Below, one piece after another: positions 37,069 to 46,263 of a DNA stretch of 64,000 bases. Origin of the DNA: CALRQJ02 sp943370285 (GTDB taxonomy: Bacteria > Bacteroidota > Bacteroidia > Chitinophagales > Chitinophagaceae); contig CALRQJ020000001.1 in NCBI GenBank assembly GCA_943370285.1, positions 1 to 64,000 on the forward strand. The letters run 5' to 3'. The position numbers and the translations under genes were made by a program. The notes below the pieces were generated by a model that was given only the letters and a program-made list of their open reading frames with translations, made no database searches and was not told the origin of the DNA. Within the stretch, counting starts at the first letter, position 1, and each line of letters opens with the position of its first letter.

Positions 37069-38511
37069 ATGTCTCAACCTTTTGGCGACCCGATACAGGG
37101 ATTTCATGCCCCTACTGTATCAAATATTACACCCAGATTTAAAACTTTAGATGTTATCAGAGGAATTGCCTTACTCGGTATCCTACTCATCAGCATTTGG
37201 GAATTTGGTGGCTTCAGTAAAAATGAAGAAACCAGACTAAGGCTTTTGGAAAAAGGCTGGAATTACCATTCTGTAGCCGCTATCCTCATCCTTTTTGAAG
37301 GCAAAATGAGGGCATTATTTGCGCTGGTATTTGGTGCAGGGATGGTACTGTACATGCAAAAACCAAATCCATCAGCAATCGTTACTACACAAGAACTATA
37401 CATACGCAGACAACTTTGGTTGATAGGATTTGGATTGCTCAATGCCATTGTTTTATTATGGCCAAGTGATATGCTGTTTCAGCTTGGTGTGGTAGGCATT
37501 TTGTTATTCCCATTTTTCAGGCTTTCAAAAAAAAGTTTATTAGTCATTGCTATATTATTTACCCTAGTGTATTGTGGTAAACAATATTGGAATTACGCCG
37601 ATGACCAAACGTCTTACGCAAAATTTAAAGCCATTACTGCACTAGAAGAAAAGTTTAAGAAAGACAGTGCAGCAGCACATAAAAAAGACAGCTTAGCCGG
37701 TAAGTCTAAAGTGGAAATAGCCAAGCAAGATTCATTACGTAAAAAAAGAGATACGCTTAATACAATCCAAAAAAATGATAAATCTAATTGGGAAGGAATC
37801 GTAAAAGGTTTAAAGTATGATTCTACAAAATCTGCAGAAAAAGAAGAGAACAAAGCCATGCGTAGCAGTTATAACAAAGTATGGAATCATCTATTAGGCC
37901 GTTCTCAGTATAAAGAAGCCGCTTGGTTGTATAAAGTTGGCGTTTGGGATTTAGGCTCGATGATGTTACTAGGAATGGCGCTGTTTGGTTTTGGCTTTTT
38001 TGGTAAAGAATTTTCATCCGGAAAATATTGGCTCATAGCCGTTTTAGGAATTAGCATTGGTCTTCTATTGGCTTGTTGGCGATTAGATTTAAATCATGCT
38101 AAGTTGGTAGATTACGTAAAGTACATCAACAAAAAAGCAATTCCGCCCAATCAATTTTTCCCGATAGAAAGAGCAGCTTTAGCTGTAGGTTATGCAAGCC
38201 TTATCATGTTAGTGATTCGAATAAAATTTATGAATTGGCTTTGGGATGCACTAGCAGCTACCGGTAAAATGGCATTCACCAATTACTTGATGCAAACCAT
38301 CATCTGCACATTATTTTTCTATGGTTATGCATTTGGCTATTATGGTAGATTATCATTAGCAGAACTCTACTTTTTTGTTGCAGAAGTATGGTTAGTACAA
38401 ATTATATATTCTGTTTTTTGGCTAAGGTATTTTGAGTATGGTCCGTTAGAATGGGTATGGCGCTGTTTAGTGCATGGCAAAAAATTACCCATTAAAAAAG
38501 TAATCAACTAA
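37069..38511 (+). CDS. DUF418 (YeiB-family) membrane protein, paralogue 1
   Basis: A 480-residue multi-pass inner-membrane protein. The N-terminal motif RFKTLDVIRGIALLGILLISIW and the C-terminal DUF418 block (MAFTNYLMQTIICTLFFYGYAFG, then EYGPLEWVWRCLVHGKKLP) define the YeiB family, related to heparan-glucosaminide acetyltransferase-like enzymes. Between the fourth and fifth membrane segments lies a long charged, Lys-rich loop (about 185-280, many KKDS and KDSL) that looks like a coiled coil and is longest in this copy. The function is not established. It is the first of three tandem same-strand paralogues. Confidence 0.85.
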   Translation: MSQPFGDPIQGFHAPTVSNITPRFKTLDVIRGIALLGILLISIWEFGGFSKNEETRLRLLEKGWNYHSVAAILILFEGKMRALFALVFGAGMVLYMQKPNPSAIVTTQELYIRRQLWLIGFGLLNAIVLLWPSDMLFQLGVVGILLFPFFRLSKKSLLVIAILFTLVYCGKQYWNYADDQTSYAKFKAITALEEKFKKDSAAAHKKDSLAGKSKVEIAKQDSLRKKRDTLNTIQKNDKSNWEGIVKGLKYDSTKSAEKEENKAMRSSYNKVWNHLLGRSQYKEAAWLYKVGVWDLGSMMLLGMALFGFGFFGKEFSSGKYWLIAVLGISIGLLLACWRLDLNHAKLVDYVKYINKKAIPPNQFFPIERAALAVGYASLIMLVIRIKFMNWLWDALAATGKMAFTNYLMQTIICTLFFYGYAFGYYGRLSLAELYFFVAEVWLVQIIYSVFWLRYFEYGPLEWVWRCLVHGKKLPIKKVIN

Positions 38512-38556
38512 CTCAAATTAACCTTATTATTTCTACAATATTTATACTACGTATTT

Positions 38557-39882
38557 ATGGAAAATATAAAAGCAACACCACAATTACAACCCGTACAGCA
38601 AGCAGACCGAATAAAAACGGTAGATATGATTCGTGGCTTTGCCTTATTGGGTATTTTACTTATGAATATTCCAGGCTTTGGTATTAATTGGGATGCTTGG
38701 CATAAAATCATTACCGGCTCACACAACACTACAGATTTTTACACTTTTGCAGTTGTAGAAACTTTTTTTGAGGGTACCATGCGGGGCTTATTCTCGATGC
38801 TATTTGGCGCCGGAATGATTTTGTTTACGCTCAATAAAAAAGCAGTAGACAATGGCCCAACAGTTACAGAATATTACTACCGTCGCTTGTTGTGGCTGGT
38901 ACTCTTTGGTGTATTTAATGCCTTCATATTATTATGGTTTGGCGATATTCTGTTTTTCTATGGTTTATGCGGAATGGTGTTGTATGTGTTTAGAAATACT
39001 AATCCGAAATGGCTTTTAGCATTGGGATTATTTTGTATGTCTATTGGCATGTTTAAACAACAATTGCAATGGAATGAAATGACTGAAAAACGCAAGGCGT
39101 ACACTGAAGCTGTAAAAACAGAAAAAGCAAAAAAGAAATTAAGCCATGAACAAGAAGCGGCCAAAAATGAGTGGCTAGAAATGGAAAAAAGAATGAAGCC
39201 CGACACTTCATATTCGAATCGCAACCTGCGTAAAATGCAATCGAATTATACCACCGTTTATCAATATTGGTTACCGATGAATGCAGACAATGAAGCATGG
39301 GGTATGTATCACAATTGGGTTTGGGATGGTTTAACTATGATGTTTATTGGTATGGCATTATTTAGCTGGGGATTCTTCAGTAACAAACTGTCTACTTCCA
39401 CTTATACTATGTTATTGTTAATAGGTTATGGTGTAGGTATACCTATAAGTTGGTTTGCATTTTATTCTGGCGGAATAGAACAAATGTCAAACTTAGGAGC
39501 ATATGCCGACCGGTATTCGGTAAACCATAGAATGCTCTATGATGTACGAAGAATCTTATTATCAATGGGCCATGCTTGTATATTGTTACTGATTTATAGA
39601 AGTAAAATAATGCCTTGGTTAATGAGAGCATTAAGTAATGTTGGCCAATTAGCATTCACTAACTATTTAATGCAATCCATCATTTGTACTTGGTTATTTT
39701 ACGGCTATGGATTTGGCTGGTACAATACACTTGCCTTCCATCAATTGTACTATGTTGTGTTTGCCGTTTGGATATTTCAGTTGATTTTCTCTGCCATCTG
39801 GCTACGATTTTTCCGCTTTGGACCTTTCGAATGGTTATGGCGTTCTCTAACCTATTGGAAATTTCAACCGATGAAACGATAA
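38557..39882 (+). CDS. DUF418 (YeiB-family) membrane protein, paralogue 2
   Basis: A 441-residue paralogue of its two neighbours. It starts RIKTVDMIRGFALLGILLMNIPGFG, has a charged cytosolic or periplasmic loop (about 170-225, EKAKKKLSHEQEAAKNEWLEMEKR), and ends with the DUF418 block (LAFTNYLMQSIICTWLFYGYGFG, GPFEWLWRSL). The last 48 nt of coding sequence before the final two codons are identical to those of paralogue 3, although the rest has diverged. It starts 45 nt after paralogue 1. Probably an envelope acyl-transfer or transport protein; the substrate is unknown. Confidence 0.85.
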   Translation: MENIKATPQLQPVQQADRIKTVDMIRGFALLGILLMNIPGFGINWDAWHKIITGSHNTTDFYTFAVVETFFEGTMRGLFSMLFGAGMILFTLNKKAVDNGPTVTEYYYRRLLWLVLFGVFNAFILLWFGDILFFYGLCGMVLYVFRNTNPKWLLALGLFCMSIGMFKQQLQWNEMTEKRKAYTEAVKTEKAKKKLSHEQEAAKNEWLEMEKRMKPDTSYSNRNLRKMQSNYTTVYQYWLPMNADNEAWGMYHNWVWDGLTMMFIGMALFSWGFFSNKLSTSTYTMLLLIGYGVGIPISWFAFYSGGIEQMSNLGAYADRYSVNHRMLYDVRRILLSMGHACILLLIYRSKIMPWLMRALSNVGQLAFTNYLMQSIICTWLFYGYGFGWYNTLAFHQLYYVVFAVWIFQLIFSAIWLRFFRFGPFEWLWRSLTYWKFQPMKR

Positions 39883-39922
39883 AGATTTAATCTGTTTTTT
39901 TCAATAACAACATGCTATCAAT

Positions 39923-41248
39923 ATGACTTCAAATATTGTAAACACCTTAACTAATCCTGTAACGGAAAAAGAACGGATTGTAATATTAGACAGCCTAAGA
40001 GGAATTGCTATATTAGGCATTCTACTCATGAACATTCCTGGTTTTGCATTACCGGAACCATTGGCTTATGGTGATTTATCGGTGCTGAATGAAACTACAG
40101 CTTCACTAAATTTTAAAGTGTGGTATGGTATAGAAATGACTGTTGCCGGTACGCAACGGGCTTTGTTTTCTACTTTGTTTGGTGCAGGTATTATTTTATT
40201 TATCAGCAGAAAAGAAAAAAGTGGAGAGGCGTTAATGCCAATTGAATATTTTGTAAGAAGACAATTATGGCTTTTGGTGTTTGGGTTGTTTAATGCATTT
40301 ATACTGCTTTGGTTTTGGGATATTTTGTTTCAATATGCCATTTGTGGAATGATCTTATTTACATTTCGTAGACTATCGCCCAAATACCTCATTATTGCTG
40401 CTATTGTATGTCTTGGATTGCAAACCTTAAGAGATAATGTAAACTATTACAGAGAAAAAAAGGTAATTGTTACCGGTGAACAGTTGGTGAAAAAAGATAC
40501 TACTATCGTCAAACTGACTGAAGATGAAAAAGCTAGCATTGCGGCAATGACAGAACTAAAAGATAAGAACTCGGCTGATGCCAAAAAGAAAAAAATGAAC
40601 GAAAGCATCAAGAAAGTGACAGGAAATTATAGTGATTTCTATGCCTATCAAAGCCAAAGAAGTTACTATGGCGAAATACATTATACCTACGATGGATTAT
40701 GGGATGTACTGATATTCATGTTTCTTGGTATGGCCTTTTATAAAAACGGAATATTGTTAGGCAATGCCCATGTTAAAGTGTATTGGATGCTGTTTTTATT
40801 TGGAATGGCAGGAGGCTTATTGCTAACATGGTTTAAGTTAAAACCCATCATTGATTTGAATTACAATATGTATGAAATAACAAAACAAGTAAAATTTGAG
40901 TTGTATGAACTAGCAAGAGTATTTCGTTCAATAGGTATTTTTGGCTTTATCATGTTATTATACAAATCGGGATGGTTTAAATGGCTATTTGCATTAATGC
41001 GTCCGGTTGGGCAAATGGCATTTACCAATTATTTGATGCAGTCTTTATTGGTAGGATTGTATTTCTACGGTATTGGATTTGGCATGTTTGGCAAACTACA
41101 ATTTTATCAAATTTATTATGTGGTAGCTGTTACATGGTTGGCACAAATCATTTGGAGTCATATTTGGTTACGCTATTTTAAATTCGGACCATTTGAATGG
41201 TTATGGCGTTCTCTAACCTATTGGAAATTTCAACCGATGAAAAAATAG
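39923..41248 (+). CDS. DUF418 (YeiB-family) membrane protein, paralogue 3
   Basis: A 441-residue paralogue. It starts RIVILDSLRGIAILGILLMNIPGFA, has a charged loop (about 180-235, SADAKKKKMNESIKK), and ends with the DUF418 block (MAFTNYLMQSLLVGLYFYGIGFG, GPFEWLWRSLTYWKFQPM). It begins 40 nt after paralogue 2 and is followed by a strong terminator, so the three genes probably form one operon. Three diverged copies in tandem suggest functional specialisation on related substrates. Confidence 0.85.
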   Translation: MTSNIVNTLTNPVTEKERIVILDSLRGIAILGILLMNIPGFALPEPLAYGDLSVLNETTASLNFKVWYGIEMTVAGTQRALFSTLFGAGIILFISRKEKSGEALMPIEYFVRRQLWLLVFGLFNAFILLWFWDILFQYAICGMILFTFRRLSPKYLIIAAIVCLGLQTLRDNVNYYREKKVIVTGEQLVKKDTTIVKLTEDEKASIAAMTELKDKNSADAKKKKMNESIKKVTGNYSDFYAYQSQRSYYGEIHYTYDGLWDVLIFMFLGMAFYKNGILLGNAHVKVYWMLFLFGMAGGLLLTWFKLKPIIDLNYNMYEITKQVKFELYELARVFRSIGIFGFIMLLYKSGWFKWLFALMRPVGQMAFTNYLMQSLLVGLYFYGIGFGMFGKLQFYQIYYVVAVTWLAQIIWSHIWLRYFKFGPFEWLWRSLTYWKFQPMKK

Positions 41249-41270
41249 TATTTGGGTTATGGTAAAAAAG

Positions 41271-41304
41271 AAAGTCCGCTTCAAAAATTGAAGCGGACTT
41301 TTTT
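41271..41304. terminator. Terminator between DUF418 operon and DUF2911 gene
   Basis: A perfect 14-bp stem, AAAGTCCGCTTCAA with TTGAAGCGGACTTT, loop AAA, with T runs on both strands. It serves convergent genes. Confidence 0.9.
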
Positions 41305-41321
41305 ATAACCAATTATCATTA

Positions 41322-42446
41322 TTACAAAGGCTTTCCTACCGCTAACTTTTCAATAGCTTGCTCTATAAATTTTTTATTGGCCACATCTGTTGTTTGTTCC
41401 AATGCTAACTTGGCATAAATCAATGCATTTGTATAATCACCTAAAGCAGCATAACCTCTCATCAAACCTGCATTCGTTGGCCATGCTCCTTTACTTTGTT
41501 CATGGTTTTTCTTAAATACTTCCATTGCCTCTTTCACTTTTTGTTGCCCTAATAATTGACGACCGTAATTATGCAATTCTAATGTATTTGCCTTTTCAAT
41601 AGCCATTTTCATAGTTTCGTCGGCTTCTTTTGTTTTACCCAACAGCTTTAAAAGACCCGACTTAATACTTAATACATTGAAATTTTGCACTCCACCAAGA
41701 TTAGGATCTGTGGCTCTTGTTATCCAATCTAAAGCCTGCTCTTGATTAACTTTTTGCTGTAAACACCAATTGGCAGCAGCTTCTAAACTTGCAGGATCAA
41801 AACCTAATGCTCCAGTCATTTGTAAACGAATAGAAGCCAACGCAGTTTTCACTTCATCAACTGTAACTGTAAATGGTATTCGCCATCTCTCCCACTCCAA
41901 TGCTATTTCAACACTGTTTTTTGTTTGTTGACTAAAGGCAAATTCTAATCTTTCTTTACTTAATGCCAAGTCCTTTTGTTGCTTCGTTCCAACTCGTAAC
42001 ACATCTAACGTACTATCGTAAAAATAACTTCCCCAACCAATCGTATTTTTATTAAAAATGAGTGTACAACTATCAGGGTACAAAGCAATAAAAAAACCAT
42101 AAGTACCTGCCGGTAAAACTTTGCCTTGTATGGTAACATCAGTAGAAAATGAGATGGTAGTATTTTCATTGGCACCTGCCCGCCAAGGAGAGTTCACTTT
42201 GGAGCCAAAGCCCAAAACGGTAAATCCCCAAGGAGCAACATCTGTTCCCCAAATCTTTCCTTCTCTGCCTTTTACGCCGGGGGCATTCCAATTGATTGAA
42301 ATATCTGTTACGCCAACGGTTCTGTGGGCACTCGACTTAAAGTTAACGCCTCCTTCGGGCAAACGCAATTGCTGTGCAAAGCTGGATTGGATGTTGCAGA
42401 TTTGTATTAACAAAAAAGCCAACAAGAAATATTTTTGATGTTTCAT
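41322..42446 (-). CDS. DUF2911 protein with TPR-like C-terminal half
   Basis: A 374-residue secreted protein. It has a signal peptide (1-24), then the DUF2911 domain (about 25-190: GVTDISINWNAPGVKGREGKIWG, PWRAGANENTTISFSTDV, LPAGTYGFFIALYPD), which is widespread in Bacteroidota and of unknown function. The C-terminal part (about 220-370) consists of short helical pairs with TPR-like spacing (ALGDYTNALIYAKLALEQ). It may act as a periplasmic binding or scaffold protein. Convergent with the DUF418 operon and divergent from the TonB_C gene; monocistronic. Confidence 0.85.
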   Translation of the reverse strand: MKHQKYFLLAFLLIQICNIQSSFAQQLRLPEGGVNFKSSAHRTVGVTDISINWNAPGVKGREGKIWGTDVAPWGFTVLGFGSKVNSPWRAGANENTTISFSTDVTIQGKVLPAGTYGFFIALYPDSCTLIFNKNTIGWGSYFYDSTLDVLRVGTKQQKDLALSKERLEFAFSQQTKNSVEIALEWERWRIPFTVTVDEVKTALASIRLQMTGALGFDPASLEAAANWCLQQKVNQEQALDWITRATDPNLGGVQNFNVLSIKSGLLKLLGKTKEADETMKMAIEKANTLELHNYGRQLLGQQKVKEAMEVFKKNHEQSKGAWPTNAGLMRGYAALGDYTNALIYAKLALEQTTDVANKKFIEQAIEKLAVGKPL

Positions 42447-42593
42447 ACATAGTGTTTAAAGTGTAAAGAAAAACAAGAATCCTATCATTCTCATCATCTG
42501 CAATCATCGAGAAATGCCGTTTATCCCAATTTGACGGTCAGCATTGTATCAAGCGAATCCATATTTGATTTATTTTGCCGCAAAATTGAATTC

Positions 42594-43241
42594 ATGCGTT
42601 TATTGCTTTTATTTGGGTTGATGGTATGGCTAAATAGTTTTGCCGCTGCTCAAGATTCTATTCCATCTGCAGATATAGTGTTCGAAAAAGTAGAAACCAA
42701 TGCAGCCTACCCCGGAGGCTTGCCGGCTTGGGGCAAATACTTGCAAAAAAATTTAAACGCTAATGTGCCGGTAAAGAATGGTGCTCCGGCAGGAAGATAT
42801 ACTGTAAAAGTTCAATTTATTGTAGATAAAGAAGGCAATATTATTGAGCCCAAAGCTTTAACCCGTTTAGGCTATGGCATGGAGGATGAAGTGATTAGAA
42901 TTTTATTAAAATCAGGACAATGGAAACCTGCCATGCAGGGTGGAAGAAATGTAAAAGCATACCATGTTCAACCGGTAGTATTTTTGGTTCAAGATGATAA
43001 TATAGAGATTAATTCTGATGCAGGCATGTACTTGTTATTGGCAGGAAAAAACAATACCATCACTATCAGCGCAGGAAGGGTAAAACCTGCCGACCTTACC
43101 GTTACGGTCTCAAAAGGAAAGATTACTGCATTAGGCGATGGAAAATTTACTGTTGTTGTACCACAAGCAGGTAGAACAAGACTTACCGTTTACGGCAAGA
43201 ACACTAAATTTATTGGAGAAGCAGATTTGGAAGTGTTGTAA
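42594..43241 (+). CDS. TonB C-terminal domain protein with an added beta domain
   Basis: A 215-residue exported protein with a signal peptide (1-19, ending AAAQ). A TonB_C domain follows (about 30-130: NAAYPGGLPAWGKYLQKNL, VQFIVDKEGNIIEPKAL, then QWKPAMQGGRNVKAYHVQPVVF). An unusual C-terminal module (about 138-215) begins GMYLLLAGKNNTITISAGRV, goes on with VTVSKGKITALGDGKFTV and resembles the last Ig-like domain of the gliding-motility protein GldM. No membrane anchor, so not a canonical TonB. The ATG at 42594 is chosen because it opens the signal peptide. A TTATTTTG box lies at 42570-42577. It converges with hutU across a shared hairpin. Confidence 0.75.
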   Translation: MRLLLLFGLMVWLNSFAAAQDSIPSADIVFEKVETNAAYPGGLPAWGKYLQKNLNANVPVKNGAPAGRYTVKVQFIVDKEGNIIEPKALTRLGYGMEDEVIRILLKSGQWKPAMQGGRNVKAYHVQPVVFLVQDDNIEINSDAGMYLLLAGKNNTITISAGRVKPADLTVTVSKGKITALGDGKFTVVVPQAGRTRLTVYGKNTKFIGEADLEVL

Positions 43242-43249
43242 TACAGAAA

Positions 43250-43270
43250 AAGGTTGACAAAGCCAACCTT
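43250..43270. terminator. Hairpin between TonB_C gene and hutU
   Basis: AAGGTTG pairs with CAACCTT. An A-run on the 5' side gives a U-tail on the reverse strand, for hutU. Confidence 0.6.
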
Positions 43271-43301
43271 GGTAAATTCATTTTATTCCATAAAAACAAA
43301 A

Positions 43302-44975
43302 TTATAATCTACGCTTTAAGTCCAATCCATGTGCATCAGCTGTTGCTTGCGCTGTTGTATACCCTGCATCTGCATGACGTATCACTCCCATCCCAGGATC
43401 ATTCCTCAACACTCTCGATAATCTAGCCGCAGCTGCATCGGTACCATCAGCCACAATCACCATTCCGGCATGAATCGAATAGCCCATGCCCACACCCCCA
43501 CCATGGTGCAGACTTACCCAACTAGCACCACCTGCTGTATTCACCAATGCATTTAAAATGGGCCAATCTGCAACAGCATCACTGCCATCAAGCATAGCTT
43601 CCGTTTCTCTATTCGGCGAAGCCACACTACCCGTATCTAAATGATCTCTGCCAATCACTATCGGCGCTTTCACTTTTCCTGTTCTTACCAACTCATTAAA
43701 TGCTAAACCTGCTTTTTCTCTTTCACCTTGCCCAAGCCAACAAATTCTAGCAGGTAAACCCTGAAAAGCAATTCTTTCTTTGGCCATTTTCATCCAACGA
43801 ATCATGCCTTTGTTCTCGGGAAACATAGTCATAATCAATTCATCTGTAACAGCAATATCGGCCGGGTCGCCACTCAATGCTGCCCACCTAAACGGACCTT
43901 TACCTTCGCAAAACAGCGGACGAATATAAGCCGGCACAAAACCCGGAAAGTCAAAAGCATTTTTCAAGCCCCGCTCCTGTGCCCTAGCCCTTAAATTATT
44001 GCCATAATCAAATGTGATGGCACCTTTTTGCTGTAATACCAACATGAGTTCTACATGTAATCTCATACTATCATAACTCCTGTCAATATATTCCTCAGGA
44101 TTAGCTTGGCGCAATACATTGGCCTGTTCATTGGTTAATGTATGTGGAATGTAGCCAATCAATGGGTCATGTGCACTCGTTTGATCGGTTAATGTATCAG
44201 GAATAATGTTGCGTTCTATCAATCGTTGCAGCAAATGAATCGCATTACATAAAACGCCAATACTTTTGGCTTCGCCGGATTTTTTGTAAGCCAATGCTCT
44301 GTCTATGGCTTCATCAATATTCAAATATTTTTCATCCAAATATTTTGTTTCTATCCGCTTATCTATTCGCCATTCTTCCACTTCAGCAATCAATGCCACA
44401 CCTTCGTTCATGGTGATGGCTAAAGGTTGAGCCCCACCCATTCCGCCTAAACCTGCGGTAACATTTAAGGTACCTTTTAGCGTACCGCCAAAATGCTTAT
44501 CGGCTGCGGCAGCATATGTTTCATAAGTGCCTTGAACAATGCCTTGAGAGCCGATGTAAATCCAACTGCCGGCCGTCATTTGTCCATACATCATCAAGCC
44601 CTTCTGTTCCAATTCCTCAAAGTGTTTCCAATTGGCCCAATTAGGTACTAACTGACTGTTACTAATCAACACCCTCGGAGCATCCGAATGTGTTTTTAAT
44701 ATGCCAACAGGCTTGCCACTTTGTATCAACAGTGTTTCATCATTGTCTAAAATTTTAAGTGCCGCAATGATATTATCCAAAGCTTCAAAATTTCGAGCCG
44801 CTTTTCCCCTGCCGCCATACACAATTAAATCATCGGGTCTTTCAGCTACATCGGGGTCAAGGTTATTCAACAACATACGTAAAGCAGCTTCTTGAATCCA
44901 ACCTTTGCATTGTAGTTGACTACCGGTTGGTGTTTTGTACTTTTTGGCATCGTAACGTGGAGCAATCGTAGACAT
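43302..44975 (-). CDS. hutU: Urocanate hydratase
   Basis: A 557-residue NAD+-dependent enzyme converting urocanate to imidazolonepropionate in histidine breakdown. Family landmarks: KGWIQEAALRMLLNNLDP (24-41), YGGRGKAARN (53-62), the NAD-binding TAGLGGMGGAQPLA (about 170-183), and the catalytic region near ARICWLGQGEREKAGLAFNE (about 410-429). The length is normal. The other hut genes are not adjacent. A TATCTTTG box on the reverse strand (45088-45081) is a likely promoter, giving a leader of about 100 nt. Confidence 0.96.
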   Translation of the reverse strand: MSTIAPRYDAKKYKTPTGSQLQCKGWIQEAALRMLLNNLDPDVAERPDDLIVYGGRGKAARNFEALDNIIAALKILDNDETLLIQSGKPVGILKTHSDAPRVLISNSQLVPNWANWKHFEELEQKGLMMYGQMTAGSWIYIGSQGIVQGTYETYAAAADKHFGGTLKGTLNVTAGLGGMGGAQPLAITMNEGVALIAEVEEWRIDKRIETKYLDEKYLNIDEAIDRALAYKKSGEAKSIGVLCNAIHLLQRLIERNIIPDTLTDQTSAHDPLIGYIPHTLTNEQANVLRQANPEEYIDRSYDSMRLHVELMLVLQQKGAITFDYGNNLRARAQERGLKNAFDFPGFVPAYIRPLFCEGKGPFRWAALSGDPADIAVTDELIMTMFPENKGMIRWMKMAKERIAFQGLPARICWLGQGEREKAGLAFNELVRTGKVKAPIVIGRDHLDTGSVASPNRETEAMLDGSDAVADWPILNALVNTAGGASWVSLHHGGGVGMGYSIHAGMVIVADGTDAAAARLSRVLRNDPGMGVIRHADAGYTTAQATADAHGLDLKRRL

Positions 44976-45080
44976 AATCGTTAGTTTTTAAACCCGAAAA
45001 AAGTAGCTAACCCTTTTCAGGAATTTGTTTTGAGCAATCGTTTTTTGCTGTATTATCCATTCAATTTTTCATCAAGCAAA

Positions 45081-45088
45081 CAAAGATA
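45081..45088 (-). promoter_or_regulatory. hutU -7 box
   Basis: TATCTTTG on the reverse strand, a full match to TAnnTTTG, 105 nt before the hutU ATG. Confidence 0.5.
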
Positions 45089-45146
45089 GAAAAATAGGCT
45101 TGGCAGCCGACTTTCAAACGCAAATATCGGTTTTGCTGCTTTGAGT

Positions 45147-45154
45147 TATCTTTG
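45147..45154 (+). promoter_or_regulatory. rlmN -7 box, giving a near-leaderless mRNA
   Basis: TATCTTTG followed by CGGC, with the rlmN ATG at 45159 only 4 nt after the box. Confidence 0.6.
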
Positions 45155-45158
45155 CGGC

Positions 45159-46193
45159 ATGCAGAATATCAGGCACCTCAGTTTTTCAGACATCGAACAA
45201 CAATTAATGACGCTTGGCGAACCCAAATTCAGGGCAAAGCAAGTATGGGAATGGATTTGGCTGAAACATGCCCACAGTTTTGAAGACATGACCAATTTGA
45301 GCAAAGTGCTCAGAGCCAAATTAACTGAGCAGTTCACATTGCCTGCATTAAAAGTGGATGCCACACAATACAGTAGCGATGGCACTATAAAAAGTCGCTT
45401 TCATACCGTAGAAGGTCATTTAATTGAAGGTGTATTGATACCGACTGATGAACGCAAAACCGCCTGTGTTTCTTCTCAAGTAGGTTGTAGCTTAAGCTGT
45501 AAGTTTTGTGCCACCGGATTTATGGATCGTAAACGCAACCTGCATTACGATGAAATTTATGACCAAGTGGTATTGCTGAATCAGCAAAGCATGAAAGTGT
45601 ACGATAAAAAGCTCACCAATATTGTGTTTATGGGTATGGGTGAACCTTTACTCAATTACAATAATGTGCTAAAAGCCATTGAACGCATTACGGCAGAGGA
45701 TGGATTGTTTATGAGTCCGAGAAGAATTACCGTTTCTACTGCCGGTGTTGCCAAAATGATTGAACGATTAGGAGATGATAAAGTGAAGTTTAAATTGGCA
45801 TTGTCATTACATGCGGCTACCGATGCCAAACGCAATGAGATTATGCCCATAAACGAAACCAATAATATAGAAGCTTTGGTAAAGGCTTTAAACTACTTCT
45901 ACCAGCAAACAGGTAACGAAATTACTTTCGAATACATTCTGTTTAACGATTTTAATGATAGCATTGATGATGCCAATGAATTGATTAAACTATTTAGAAA
46001 AGTACCTGCCGATTTGGTAAATATCATCGAATACAATCCGATTGATTTAGCCCGTTTTCGTAAACCGGATGAAGATACTACGTTGACATTCATGCAACAT
46101 TTGGAGAAAAACAGGGTAAATGCCAGACTCAGACGCAGCCGTGGTAAAGACATTGATGCGGCTTGCGGCCAATTAGCGAATAAAGAAATTTAA
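45159..46193 (+). CDS. rlmN: 23S rRNA A2503 / tRNA A37 C2-methyltransferase
   Basis: A 344-residue radical-SAM enzyme that methylates adenine C2 in 23S rRNA and some tRNAs. The 4Fe-4S motif is CSLSCKFC (Cys110, 114, 117). The catalytic Cys pair that forms the methyl-carrying intermediate lies in TACVSSQVGC and near the C-terminus (DIDAACGQL). The FRAKQVWEWIW opening is typical. I use the ATG at 45159; the TTG at 45141 would put the start upstream of the promoter box. It is followed by mtaB, which has its own box, so both RNA-modifying genes have separate promoters. Confidence 0.96.
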   Translation: MQNIRHLSFSDIEQQLMTLGEPKFRAKQVWEWIWLKHAHSFEDMTNLSKVLRAKLTEQFTLPALKVDATQYSSDGTIKSRFHTVEGHLIEGVLIPTDERKTACVSSQVGCSLSCKFCATGFMDRKRNLHYDEIYDQVVLLNQQSMKVYDKKLTNIVFMGMGEPLLNYNNVLKAIERITAEDGLFMSPRRITVSTAGVAKMIERLGDDKVKFKLALSLHAATDAKRNEIMPINETNNIEALVKALNYFYQQTGNEITFEYILFNDFNDSIDDANELIKLFRKVPADLVNIIEYNPIDLARFRKPDEDTTLTFMQHLEKNRVNARLRRSRGKDIDAACGQLANKEI

Positions 46194-46248
46194 CAAGGCT
46201 TAATGCCTCAAATCAAACGGCCATAGAATTCACTTATTTGGCAATCCT

Positions 46249-46256
46249 TATCTTTG
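46249..46256 (+). promoter_or_regulatory. mtaB -7 box
   Basis: TATCTTTG followed by CCGCC, 7 nt before the ATG at 46264, so the leader is very short. Confidence 0.6.
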
Positions 46257-46263
46257 CCGCCCT

